From assembly GCF_043641665.1 (NCBI RefSeq), contig NC_092181.1, positions 13,983,963 to 14,047,962 on the forward strand: DNA of 64,000 bases. Direction: 5' to 3'. Both the position numbers and the translations under genes were made by a program. The notes below the pieces were generated by a model. The model saw nothing but the letters and a program-made list of their open reading frames with translations, had not been told where the DNA came from and searched no databases. Source of the DNA: Enoplosus armatus (taxonomy: Eukaryota; Chordata; Actinopteri; Centrarchiformes; Enoplosidae). This document shows positions 1-12,934 of this stretch, one piece after another; the first letter of the stretch is position 1, and each line of letters opens with the position of its first letter.

Positions 1-654
1 TTATATTGAATCATCAGCCATCCACCACAAAACAGCAGAGATGGTAGACGGACATCTGCACATGACTCGCACATGCAGTTCTTTATTGGCATAACCCCCC
101 CCCCCCACTCCTTGCCCAAGTACATACAACAAATAGGCCTTTACATACAGTCCACTTCTGTCAGCCCGAGTTAGCTTGTGTTAGTTATATATAGTGTGTG
201 TAGTGTGTGTGCGTGTGTAGATGAGTGGGTGGTCCCAGCCTGCAGACTGTCACGGTCAATGAAACTATATATGGAGAATTTTGCCCCTGCAGCCTAATCT
301 GAAGGAACTAATTTGAGAAGGGACGTCACAACAAAACTCAGCACTGCAGCTACGAGTACAGCTAATAATATTAGCAAGACAATTTGTCACTTCTGTTCCC
401 CGAAGGTCCAAACCTATAACTGAGCTACACCAACATAAGTGGCCTGTAATTGAGCCGTTATAATTGACCGCAGGTGTGTCAGCAGGTAAAACCGTGTGTG
501 CAGGAATGCGCTCGTGTGTCCTCTCTTATATGAGTAACTGCAAGTGCCGTCTTTACGCGTAAGAACGGATATGTTCCCATATTTGTGTGCATACAGTGCA
601 GTAGAGTGTAAGTATAGGTATTTTTTTCACACTAATGGCATCTTTAGCTAGACC

Positions 655-685
655 GTTTCTATGGAAACCGAGTTGCCACGGAAAC
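655..685. promoter_or_regulatory. paired RFX-type X-box motifs
   Basis: GTTTCTATGGAAAC (655-668) and GTTGCCACGGAAAC (672-685) each match the inverted half-site layout GTTNCC...GGNAAC bound by RFX factors, three nt apart. Function is inferred from the motif. Confidence 0.45.
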
Positions 686-2683
686 ACTGCATGTCTCTTT
701 GAATTAGAAATGTCTTTCTCTAACCCTCACTCCTCCCTTCTCCGTGTGTCTCTCCTTCACTCTTCGCTTCCTAGTCCTCTTTTTCCTGACTTCCCCCGAC
801 TTTGACAGGCCAGCTGCTGTCAGTCAAAAAGTCTTGCACTGTTAAAGAAGACGTGCACCACAAATGGAGGGAAGATGGATTTGCATCTGCGCTCTCCAAG
901 AAAAAAGAAAAGAAAATGAGGAGGGAGGGCATCTTTTTTGGAGGGTGAGCGGACTTGGTTTTTAATCAAAAGCAACATATTGAAATAGGAAGGAAATGTT
1001 GAATGACATTCAAAAGATAATGATGACGAGGACGATGCCTCGAACAGAAGAGCGGGAAGATTGAAGGAGGAAGGGAGGGCTACAAAGACAGAGAGGAACA
1101 GAGATAGCTGATGAAAGGGAAGGGGAAAAGTGATTGATTTTTGCTCTCTCTGAAGCCTCTGGTATCTGTGTAACCACGCTGCCACACTTATCCAGCCTAT
1201 CTGATTTTTTCTGCACGCGCGATAAAGGGAAGAGAGAGGGGAGATACACGCATACAGAGATGGAGAGTTTCAGAAAAAGAGCAACAGATTGAGAGAAACA
1301 CAGATGGAGACAGAAGAGAATGGAGTTATTGGGGTGAGGATGAGAACGTGGAGGAAATCACCCGCGTTCCCCAGCTGCTGATGAATGTCTAAAAGTCGAG
1401 GACGAATGAGAGCAGTGCTTCAGGGGAAGTGGAGGGGGCGAGGAGACACAGAAAGGGAAACGAAGTCAAGACGCGTCGAAGAAAAGCGCGTCATGACAAG
1501 GTTTTGAACCGCATGTCTCTCATTGCACGCTGCGCTTGACTCCAGCCTGCACTCTCACCCGTGTGCTTGTTAGAGAGGAAAGCAGGATTGAAAAGGCAGG
1601 GCGTATGGATACAGGGAAGATAGACGGAAGAGGGAGGGAGATGCAGAGGGAGGGAGAGGGCAAACGTGCGTTTTGACACGGTTAAAGGCTGACTAAAGCT
1701 CTTACACCTGTAGATCAGCCAAGGAACGTGCAAGTAATACACTGCAGTGGAGAGCATTTGATACGTCATCATCATTTTTATTTCAAATTTTCATCAGTGA
1801 TCGCAACTCGGGGTCACAGCACAACACTAATGTCTTATTACATGTACCGTAATTTCTCAAACAGTGGCCGTCATTCGTCTGGAAGGCAGAGAGAAGCAGA
1901 CCTTTATTTGAAACAGTGGAGTATATTCTATCATAGTTTTAGTTAGAAGCGTCCCAGTTTTCTGATCTGCCCCGGTTTTAACTTGCTGATGCTGTTTGCT
2001 GTCAATGTAAACTCAACACTTCCTTCGTGTTCACCTGTTGTCGTGACAAATTCAGGATAATGTACATTTCCACAGCTCTTATGCCATCAGTACAACATCA
2101 GAGTCATGTCACTGCACCCACAAGTTTTAGAATAAATACTTTTTTATTTGCTGTTAAGATACTGTCAGTAAAACAAAATACTTCCTGTTAGTACCCTACC
2201 GCAAACATTGCAGTTGACTTTGGGAAAGTGTATCAACACTTTGAAACGGTCCTTCATGTTCAGTCAGTCTGTCTTGTTAACAACTCTGTCGCTGAGTGAG
2301 CATGTGTTTGTATATGTCACCAGTTTGTTTTTTCTGTAGTGTCAGAAAGAGGCAAAAGAGACTCAGAGAGATAGTGAATGAAGGATTTGTTAGATAGTTC
2401 ACAGTCCATATTTTACCAACTTAGGAACCAGAACTAAAACCTGAACCCATCCATAATAATTACACAGGACCTGCAGTTATAAGACAGGGATTTTGTGTGT
2501 GTGCGCTTCATGCAGGCTAACTCACTCCTGTGATTCCTCGTGGGAGTAACTGTTATCCAAACTGTTCACTCGAGTAGTTTAGATGTGTTTGACTGGAGCC
2601 CGGTCATTGTGAAGACCTCACCTTCGATGTGCGAGTGCAGAGAGAGCAAATGAGAGAATACGAGTTCATTTTTCATTGCAGAC

Positions 2684-2790
2684 ATTTTGACTCATCATTA
2701 CAGGAAAAGCACAGGTGCAACTAATAACATTAACGATGGCTCAGTTCCAGTAAGTGTCCCAGCAAGTTATTCCAGTAAACAATAACAACT
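2684..2790. repeat. short dispersed repeat, AATGGCTCAGT family
   Basis: GAAAAGCACAGGTGCAACTA and AACATTAACGATGGCTCAGT match 44140-44235 (AGAAAAAGCACATGTGTTAC, TTAACAATGGCTCAGTGAG). Confidence 0.55.
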
Positions 2791-3092
2791 TGTGTGCTCA
2801 TCATATGAAGAGTCGTGGCATCAAATTAAAGGGGCATTTCACAGATTTTACACACAAAGTTCAGTTACCAGTTAAATTACCATGATGCATTACAAAGATG
2901 TGCATTATGGGAAATGTAGGATGTTTCTGGTGTTAGGGACTGTCAGGATATCTCAACCTCTGCTGCTCAGAAAGCCTATGAGGGTGAAAAACAGGTTAAA
3001 GTAATTGAACCAAGTATAAAATCAACAGAAAATGCAGCTCTGTTTACTTTAAGGATTTATCTGAAAGCAAAACAAGGTTTTATCAATATTCA

Positions 3093-3093
3093 G

Positions 3094-3174
<81 letters not shown>
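3093..3174. repeat. (CT)n(CA)n microsatellite
   Basis: A compound tract: about 16 nt of CT, then about 65 nt of uninterrupted CA. Confidence 0.95.
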
Positions 3175-3176
<2 letters not shown>

Positions 3177-4198
3177 CACACAAACACACATGCAGATGCT
3201 AGCACACCAGTTGGTTAGCCAGGTCATGTGGCACCCGGGGTCAGGTCTAATTGGGTCTCTGGCTCGTTTTGGACTGGTGGGATCTGGCCCATTCAGCACG
3301 CGGAGCTCCCATGTGTCAGTGATTAATTACCTGCGTTCTCCGCTGTGCTAACGAGCTTAATCAACTCCTCGTGACGGAGCTTTCCATTAACTTGCAGGGC
3401 CAAAGGTGGTGCTAAATTGACTTCCTCTCTACCCACCTCCTCCCCTCATGGTCTTACTAGGCTTGCTGTTTCTGACAAGTTTCCTTGTGTTAGTTTTTTT
3501 ACGCAGTGATTTTTTGTGTGCAGCTAATAGGTTTAAATTTTTCTTCTGTTCTTCTGTTCGTTTCATTACTTTGAACTGTTTCACATCGGTTTCTTACCAG
3601 TCGCTCTGCGGACTTGATTTCATCTGTTCTCCATCTCCATCTCTGCCACTCTGTGTTAGGACAAGGCTTTGGGCTTGACTGACATGATGTGAGTGCTGCC
3701 GGAGCCTCAGATGTAACAGTGGGAGATTGAATCAGACAATTAATTGTATCTTCCTTGTGGTGCACACAGTGACCATAGCGATGGAGTGGTGGAGAAAGCT
3801 TGAGGCAAACACTAGTTTCTTGTGCTTTCAGAGGAGTCTTTATGTGTGTGTGGGTTTGCTGGGCATTGCATGCCTGTGGGTGTATGTGTGCGTGCGCGTG
3901 TGCGTGTGTGTGTGTTTGTATGAGAGTGAATGTGTCTGTGAGACGACGAGATTAATTTGTTCTGATTAGACATTCAGTTGATGATTATGTTTCAGTAGCT
4001 AGTGGTGCAGAATTGAAGACATGATGGAGTCTTTTAGGGAAGATAATAGAAACCCTCTGGTGTTTTAATGGATTCTGATGTTAGAGCGCCAGCTGTGGCT
4101 TCATCACATCTGGCTTACAGTAAGAGAAGGAATCATATTGAAAAAAAAAAACAACGTCATGCTAATGTGCAATATCTAAAATATATGTCTGTAGAGTT

Positions 4199-4531
4199 TA
4201 AACAATTAGTCAATTAGTTAATCGGTTAGTGGATCAACAGAAAACAAATCTGAGTCAGTTTTGATATTCAATTTATCGTTTGTCGTTCTCTAGTTCCAGC
4301 TTCTCAAATGTGACTATCATCTGCTTTCCTTTGTCTTCTATGATAGTAAATTGAATATTTTGGGCTTTTGGACTGTTGCTCAGACATAACAGGACATGTG
4401 AACATGTCACCTTGGGCTCTGCGAAATTGTGATGGATGATTTTCACTATTTTTTCTTACAGAGAACAAATGATTAATTGTGAAAAGGATCAACAAATGAA
4501 TTGATAATGAAAATAGTTGCAGGTCAATATG
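4199..4531. repeat. dispersed repeat, ATTAGTCGATT family
   Basis: AACAATTAGTCAATTAGTTA at one end, TTGATAATGAAAATAGTTGC at the other, and GGACTGTTGCTCAGACATAA inside. Other copies lie at 30385-30640 (reverse), 36553-37430 (interrupted), 37500-37805 and 62903-63145. Confidence 0.65.
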
Positions 4532-6441
4532 CATGTATCTTAAAGTTAATACTGTTAGATACTGAATATCTATAGCTAATCATATAAGGCATTAAAAGTC
4601 TCTGCTTCTGGTAGTGTAGGAGAGCTGTTTGTCACGTGTCCCTTTTCAATTGTATTCAATCTGATTAAACAGAGGTACAGTACGGGTGTCACTGTCAGTG
4701 CTCCAGCAGGCCTCCAGGCATATTTGCATTTCATAATGGGGAGTAAATAAATGAGAGTATTGAACGCATTAATTGAATAATTGGCTTTTAAAGTGACAAT
4801 TTGAAGTTTAGTATGAACGTAAAACCTTCAAATAGAGTGCAACACAAGGGACTTTTATTCCCTGAGTGACGACTGAATGCAGCCGCCTCCTCCGAGTCTG
4901 TCAGCAGTGGGCTAACACTGCTCGCTTAGCCAAGTATAAGCCATGTGGCTCTCTGCCTTGTTCATTTCCTCAGCCAGCGATTGAGCCTATGTCTCCCTAC
5001 TTGGTATGAGATTTGCAGATGATGTCATTGTTACTAAGTGTCATATCAACTCGATGAATCAGGATAAAGTTGACTCATCTAGACAGCTTGTGAACATGTG
5101 GCTTAGTCGCTAGCCGTCAGATACATTGTGGGAAATAGATACTGTAACTGGTTCACTGAAAATGATTTATTACATTTAAATAAGAGAAGACCTGCTCGAG
5201 GTGGCAGTATTTACTGCAGTGCATCACAGAGTGTAGGAACGTGTGCTGAACTACATCTTCCCTCCCATTAGCAATAGAGGAGATTAAAATCAAACTGGTT
5301 TATGCTATCTGCCTATTAGACTTCACAAATACATTGTATGCAAAATGTACTTTGTGTGTTGATTGTGGACCTATAGCAAAGAGTGGGTAAGTGTTCATCC
5401 TGTAAGAAGCATGAATATTCTCAGTAAATTTACTGGCAGTTTTCCCAGCAGAAATTTGGTCTGATGGGGGTTTGAGAGGAAAGGTCAGAGAGTCTCCACA
5501 ACTCAAGCTGTGAGATGACAATGAACCTTTACAGTACATTTAATGGAAATCCAAGCCATTACTTTTTGAAATACCTAAGAAAGACCAAAGTGTAGATCAA
5601 GGAGAGGTTTGACGTAAGTGCTGGTTGAAAGGTGAGGTGGGTCACTCAAACCATTGTGGGGTAATATGAACATCCATACCAAATGTCAAGGCGTTTCATC
5701 TGTGCTCCAAAGTGTCAGACGGACACCAACACCATCCCTGTTAGCTTTGCTGCTAACAGGGAAAACAAAAAACAAAACATGTGTTATCTCCCACTTTGAT
5801 TAGGCACACATCTTCTATCATTAGCATATAGTCATACAACCAAATGTGCAAACATGCTGATGGCAGTCAGCATTGTCGGGCAGAAATATGCTGGGGGTTT
5901 TTTTTTTTTACCAATAACAGCTTTCTGCAGGGAACTGGTGTAGTGAGTAGGACATGATTTGCATGATTTGATTTGTGAGCTTTACTCACCAGGTGGGGAG
6001 GAAGCGAGTAAAAGCTGCCTTCCAGTCACTACTGCGAGAATCAACATATAATTATACATATATGTCTTGATACACTTTCCAGACCATTGTTGTAAATAAA
6101 GCTTTAAATGAAATGAAAATCTCCTGCAGTTCAGATCTGTTTCTATAAAAAAAACTTTAGAATTTGATGCTTTTCTGGGTATTTTTAGCCCACATATTTT
6201 GCTGAACCTACAGTACCTGGCTGAAATGGCTATGTGGAAAGGGCAGGGCACTAGAAATGATTTTAGAAAACATTTTGATATTAATAATATTTTTATATTT
6301 TAATAATAATTTGTGCCTAATCTTCCCGCGCTCACTTTTAGAATCAGAGTCAGATCTCTGCTGGAACTGTAGAGCGCTATTTTTGTTGTGCAAACTGGTA
6401 GAAGCTTGTTTCAAATCTTGTTTCCCCTCTGGAGATATATA

Positions 6442-6607
6442 TTTGTGTGTGCGTGTGTGTGTGTGTGTGTGTGTATGAATGAATGTTTGCCAGCTCCGAC
6501 TGCGTTTCATCATATTTGTAAATTTGAAATTATAAAATCTGTGTGAATATATTCTGCTTTTCATAAACATCTCTGTACAAGCATTTGCTCTTTGATTTTG
6601 TGTAGTT

Positions 6608-6648
<41 letters not shown>
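6442..6648. repeat. two (GT)n microsatellites
   Basis: GT tracts at about 6442-6472 and 6610-6648, separated by unique sequence. ORFs reported across them are repeat artefacts. Confidence 0.95.
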
Positions 6649-6650
<2 letters not shown>

Positions 6651-7795
6651 TCAGTCCTAGAAATCTCTGTGTCATGTGGCCTCTGTTGAATCCTACAGAG
6701 AGGTGCAGGTTGTGTCCTGGGGCGTCCGCCTGGACCATTGTCTTGTTTTCTTGCATGTTGTTGCTGCCAAGTGGCCTCTGGTTCTTCTGCAAAGGTACAC
6801 AAACTGTTTGGAAGTAAGTACACACTGTTAAATGCATCAAAGGCATTCACGCTTCACAACACAGCTTGTTTGTGAAGGTCACCCCCAGTGGCAATGTTGA
6901 TTTATCGCTGAAACAAAAGAGAGATTTGGATGAAATTACTAAATTACTGGAAAAAGCACAATTATTTACAGAATTTCCTTCCTCTCTCACATCTAAATGC
7001 TGCTTCTTTATTTTGACCGTAACGTATCAGAATTATTCAAGCTGCACTAATGAAACACAAAACTAAGAACATCAGCTACAATTACATTACAAGAGGCAAA
7101 CCATTGACTAAATGTGTTTATTGCTAGGTTGAATTCATCAATTATGTTTACACACATCACAAAATGAGCAAATGATATACGAATGAATTATAGTGAACAA
7201 ATAAGATATCAATTTTACACATCAGCAGCACTTAATCAGCAGAATCAGACTTTTAAAAACAATCCCCAGTGATTATGAGTTAATACATTATATTTCTGTC
7301 TGTGTTGTTGCTCACCATGTTTCATGTTATCAAAAGCAGCCTTGTATCCAGAAGATGGTCCTGTATAGAACGCGCTGCCATCATCATCATCATCGCTCCA
7401 CTGGCTGCTGTGGGAGTGAATCATATTTCAGCGCTTCTGAAATCATTTCCTCGACAAAAATAGCAAGAGTAATTCAATCAGAGCATTATGGGATGTTTAA
7501 AATAAAGTGTGCTGAATGAAGCCGGGAAAGAGACGCCGCAACAGGGTCATTGATAATTAAACAGCCGAATATGAGATTAATTAACACACTGTGTGTGTTT
7601 GATTGGAAATGTGATGATGAAGCACGTTGGGCTCAAACTGAGGAGGATTGACAGCAGCGGCGGCGCTCAGACTGTGAGGAGGAGAGATAGACAGAGGGAG
7701 GAAGATGAAAGGTGGAGAAAGACGAGTGTGATGAAGTGGAAAAAGCTGAGTGTTGGAGGGAACGATGTGTACACTGCCACTGTTGTGTGTGTTTT

Positions 7796-7799
<4 letters not shown>

Positions 7800-7827
<28 letters not shown>
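7800..7827. repeat. (GT)n microsatellite
   Basis: Near-perfect GT tract in the 5' intron. Confidence 0.9.
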
Positions 7828-7828
<1 letters not shown>

Positions 7829-9289
7829 TTATGAGCCCCTGCCTCTGAGTTCTAAGGGTTTTGCCTGTTTTCTCAAGCGAGACTCTTCTCTATCTCTCTC
7901 AGCCTTAACTGCCCCCCCCCCCCTCTTCTTTGTCTGCCTCTCTCTTCGTCTCTCTACCCTCCAATCCTCTCCCACCAGGGCTTGTTGAGCAGTGGGCCGA
8001 TATGTCGCTCTTCCTCTGCAAATCTAATTGGAGACAGGCTTTCATTGGCATGACATGGAGATGAGTTGCCAAATCCTTTCAGCCCTCCTGCTTGCGGCTC
8101 GCTCCCCTCAGCTCTCGTACAGTACTGCACACTGACGCAGCAGCTGCAGCCGCAGAGGCAGGCTCAGCGCCGACTACGAATCCAAAGAAGTGTCCGTAAC
8201 AATCTGAGTGAAATCAAACGCACCCAACGCTCACTGTCTTAATGGGTTTAAATCATGCAGCAGCCCCTGATGCTTCACTGGCAGACGTGTTTCATTTAAA
8301 TATGACACTGAGGGGGAGAGACGTCAGCACTGTGCAGATCAATCTGTGAAAAAATAGAAAACTTTGTGTTTTATTTACACAGACGAGTGTGTACATTAAC
8401 ATGCTGTGTATTTCCACCATCCGCTGGGCCTCCAGTGAGTTCATTGAGAGTGTGGAGTCACCGTCTTAACTGGAGGTTATTCTCACATGTTAGGCAGCAC
8501 TACAGTACCTCAGGGAGCAGGAATGAGACACAGAGGTTTGTGTTACTAAGCTAGCTCTCTGGTGCCATATCTGCACAAAGGTTGAATAAAGCCTCCCAAG
8601 TGATTCACTCCTCTACCAGCCTTTTTTGGGGGGGCTTAATTCACACATCGAACTGTTGCAGAGTCAGTGCCACTACACCTAGACTATTTTGAGATTCCTG
8701 TGCTGAGGCTGAAGCACCAAAGGAGTGTTTGATGTGACTCAGGATGAGAGAGAAACAAGAAAAAGAAAAAAGATGCAACAGGGAATGTGTGATTAATGCT
8801 ATGAAGAAACAAAGACTAAACGGACAGTAATACATTAAGTGGTCCTGACCTGCCACATCAGTGGATATGAGACTCTCTTTTAAACCTTTGTCATAAATTT
8901 ACATGATTTTTTAAAATTAAAATGCTCAACATATAACTCTTTACCTGTACTGAATTTACCTGTACTCTGTCATCTTAGCATGATAAACATAATAAAGCAA
9001 AAAGCAGAAAAGAGGGGAAAAGCAACCCGACCAATTCCCCTATTAATTCTGAGATACAGGCCTACATGCTTTATTGATTAAATGAGTTTGACAGGTACCA
9101 AACATAACCACATCTTTAACACAAGGTCGACACTCCAGCAACCCCAGCCAACATTACCTCAGATAGAGTTACGTTGGCCAAGCACATCATTAGTCCTCAT
9201 CACAAAGGTTTTTCTCTTGTAAGAGTGAAAACATTCTGTTTGAAAACATGCAGAAATATGTAAGCTTAGCAGCAAAACAGGGTAATGTT

Positions 9290-9835
9290 AGAACTAAATA
9301 ACTGTGATCTGACATTTTTTCTTATCATACTAACTAGGCTCTATCTGCAACACAAGAACAATGCTGCTTTATTTCAAGTCTTCTATATGGCTCATCAACA
9401 TCCCTTTTTGCCCGGGACATGCAGCTTTACCCTCTTTACACTTTCTTAGCACGGTAGCATGATATCATGTATGTAGTGCATAATTAAGACCCTTTCAAAA
9501 GATTCATGTCTTAAAACGAGTCAGCTTGAAACATTAAAAGGTCAGCTGGAGATGGCATTTTCAACCTTGTTATGGAGCTAACGTTAATTAGCTTAATTAG
9601 CTAGTTAGCTAGAGAGATAGTTGTAATTTCAGCCAGTCGCAGATTAAAAATGAGAAGTGCTTTGGTCTACTTCTGTCTGATATGAAGGACTTGATATTTA
9701 CTACATTACTAAGAATTTCGAGTGTGAAATCTGCCACTATTATTGTAAATTGCATATGTGCCGTGCTAGCGTGTTTTTCACAGGGTAGCAACAGTAACTA
9801 AGGAGGGCGGGGCTTAGTGAACAGTCAGTTAACAC
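9290..9835. repeat. dispersed repeat related to 19425-20150
   Basis: Shared order of TTAAGACCCTTT, a TTAGCTAGTTAGCTAG-like block, TATGTGCCGTGC, and GTAACTAAGGAGGGCGGGGC / GTAACTAAGTGGCTTTG near the end. Confidence 0.5.
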
Positions 9836-10875
9836 AAATATATTCAAGTTGCGCAACTTTGTAAAGATTATATTATAAGATAATAGCTTGACAGTCTGCT
9901 TTTATCCATGTGAGTTAAGTCCCAGACATAATCTTAAATACCTTACACCAAAAATATTTGAATTGTAAAAGGCATCTTCAACACATCTAGCTTTTGTTGT
10001 GATTTATTTTTAAGAAGTCCTTTGTATCACAACTAGAGAGACACGCTGGTGCCCATGCAATCCATCACTTTCAACACTGTCTAACCAAATCTGACAGCAC
10101 AAATTACAAACTGTAAACCACCTCGCAGACAGCAACTTGCAACTTATAGAAAGGAGACACAAAAACAGAGCTTGAAAATTAGGTGACAAACCTCTTTCTA
10201 GGGCTCATGGTTGAGCTGTGTATGATGTGAAACGACAGGCAGGAAAAGCAAGCTGGCATGGAGGCGAGCGGCTCCGGTAATGACCCACACAGACTGCGGC
10301 CTGCCCCACAGGACACTTCACACCTCTGTAATATGAACTAATGGAGCTGCAGGACATTATGTAAAAACAGAGTAGAGAGAGAGGAAAAAGATAGGGTCAA
10401 GAGAAAGAGAGGGAGAAAAAAGCCTGACACTAATGCCATGTGAATAAAGGATAGAAATAAAATAGAGGTGATTAGGATATGAAAGAGAAAGTAGAATGAG
10501 ATGATGATTAGCTGTAATCTAAGAAGGAGAGAATGAAGTAAGTAGTGCCCTTGCGATCCCTCTGAATGGCAGGTTTTGGTCTCACAAGTGATTACACCTC
10601 TCTGAGCCCACTTTTAGAAAGAAAGAATCAGGAGAGAGCGATAACGAGACAAAGAGGGAGTTTAGGGGGTTGAAGGAGAAATGGATACCGAGTGAGTAAG
10701 TAAGTGAGAGGAAATGAAAAAAGCAAGATCCAGAACAGCAGTAACAGTAACTCAGTGATGGAAAAGACAGAAGTGGTATCTGCCAAGACTGACTCTCGAC
10801 AAGAGAGAAAATGTATAAAGTCGAGCTGAGGAAAGTCAGTTCAGCCGAATAAATAAAAATATATTTACTCAATTA

Positions 10876-11534
10876 CCTCTAGTGGTATCTGGCTGTTTTT
10901 CAGATATTTGTCTCTGAGATTTCTGCTGCCAACCAAAATACAATGGAGTTGTGGAATTTCAGTTGTAGTACTGAAAGCATTGAAAAATGGCATGTAAATA
11001 ATTCATCATTAACGTGTCTTTCCAAATTCAATGTCCCGGTTAGTCTGGATAATGAACAGTTTTCATAGAAACTACTTTCTGCAGAAGTGGCCAGGATTTT
11101 AGAAATACTGAAGTCATGAGTCGTCCTGACATGCACCAAACCTCCCTCTGACTTGTTTTTTTTTTTAGTACTTGGACATTTTATTTATTCAATTAACTTC
11201 TCAATTATACATAAAGGTCTAAATGTTGTATTAGAGTCAGTTCTTCACTGCCAGGAACACAAAGATGGTGGAGAAATGCTAAATGCATAAATAAATGCAT
11301 AAAGTAGTCAAATTTAAACTTTTTGAATCCAGGAAAACTGGAAATGCCTTATAAAATAACCTCCACATGTTGAATGTAGAATGTGAACTTCCTCACATTG
11401 AAAAAAAACCCCAAAGTATGAAATATGTATTTTAAATAAATGTCATTGTACAGTGGAGTGGAAGCAGAAACTCAGAAAAATCTCAAAATCGTGGCAAATA
11501 AAACCACAACTGAATGGTGAGATACCACTAGAGG
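10876..11534. mobile_element. TA-flanked inverted-repeat element (MITE-like, about 660 bp)
   Basis: CCTCTAGTGGTATCT at the left end is exactly complementary to AGATACCACTAGAGG at the right end, and each is flanked by TA. Inner sequence near both ends (GAGATTTCTGCT / GAGTTTCTGCTTCC) also pairs imperfectly. TA target duplication suggests a Tc1/mariner-type origin. There is no transposase ORF. Confidence 0.7.
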
Positions 11535-12934
11535 TAAGTGAGAAAATATGTTTTGTCTTTTAAGACTGGCTTTATTCTATATTTATCATACTTTCAACAA
11601 ATCCAATGAAAAGCCCAAAACCAACAATGCCTCATAGTCCACCTGTCCATTCTTTTCGATTAACCTCGCTTGTTGCACCCATCCTAAAGCTCACTTGTTC
11701 CTACTGAAGACGCAAGTCTTTAAAAACTGGTCTTAAATATTTAATTCAGTTTTAATAAAAGGTTCAGTAATTTTCCAAAACAGCTGGACGCTAGTTTTTA
11801 GCAAACGTCACGCAATCAGGAGTAAATAGCAGCAGGACGGCGTATGTGGAATTGACTCAAAATAAACTACAGTGGCCACATTCATCATAAAGAAGGATCA
11901 TGTGCACCCAGTGCGACAGTTAGGCTCACTGATGTATTTTTAATAGTTTTCTGACAACAAACTGTCACACAGAGGAATGAACTATATCAGATTTGGCTAC
12001 ACAGACAGTACATGTTAGCAGGATCAACTCATTATTGGTTTTGGTCTTTTCATGGGATTTGTTGACAATAAGAAAAATAAAGAATATCACCAGCTTCATC
12101 CTTTGAAGACAGGAGGAGGTGTCTGTGTGGTGAACAGATGGACGAGCAGATAGTGAACGTGGTTAAAGGAAATGACTGGATCCACAGATGGAATGATAGC
12201 GTTAGGGTAAATGACATGTAGCGCTCATCTATACAATTCATTCACTCAGCATGTTGAAGCTGAAATGCTCAAACTATGATGCAGTTTGATGGAAAGTGTG
12301 AGGTTAGGGGTGGATGGTGCATTAGCTGTCGTTCATGCGTGAGACGCCTTCATTACCTTCCCGAACACAGCGGAGAGTATTATAGTACTGTCAATGTAGG
12401 TAAAACATCAGGTTTCAGCTTGTGCACACACACACACACACACACTCTCCTTCCCCCCTCATTTCCACCACTGCCAATCCCTCCACCATCACTTGACACT
12501 GCGGTGTTATTACCTCATTACCGTGAAAAGTAGGTAACAGATCATTTCTGTCCCTGTGGGTAAAAAAAGTGGAGGAAGGGGGCGATGCGCTTTGATGTAG
12601 AGTGGAGGTAGCGCACCTAAATCAATGATTGCTCAGCCTCCTGCATGACTAACATGTATGACCGATTGCACACGTGGATGGATACACGTAGTTCATGTAT
12701 GTGTATGAATGCATATGAACATTAAATCGCACATACACGGAGTGTAGTAGTGCATGCAAGTGTAAGTTGTTCTTGGGGGCACGTATAAATAACCACTGGC
12801 GAGTGAATTTTCTTAATTAAGCTTTTAATTGAACATTAAAGTTCAATGCAAGTGAAGTGAGGGAGAGACATTTGATTAAAAAGCATATACTGTAGTCCTC
12901 AATAATCATTATCTGAACTGCAGAGTAAGTACAC

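Noticed and set aside
6208..6846. 212-codon minus-strand ORF rich in His-Thr
   Set aside because: It crosses two (GT)n microsatellites. The HTHTHT runs are translated repeats.
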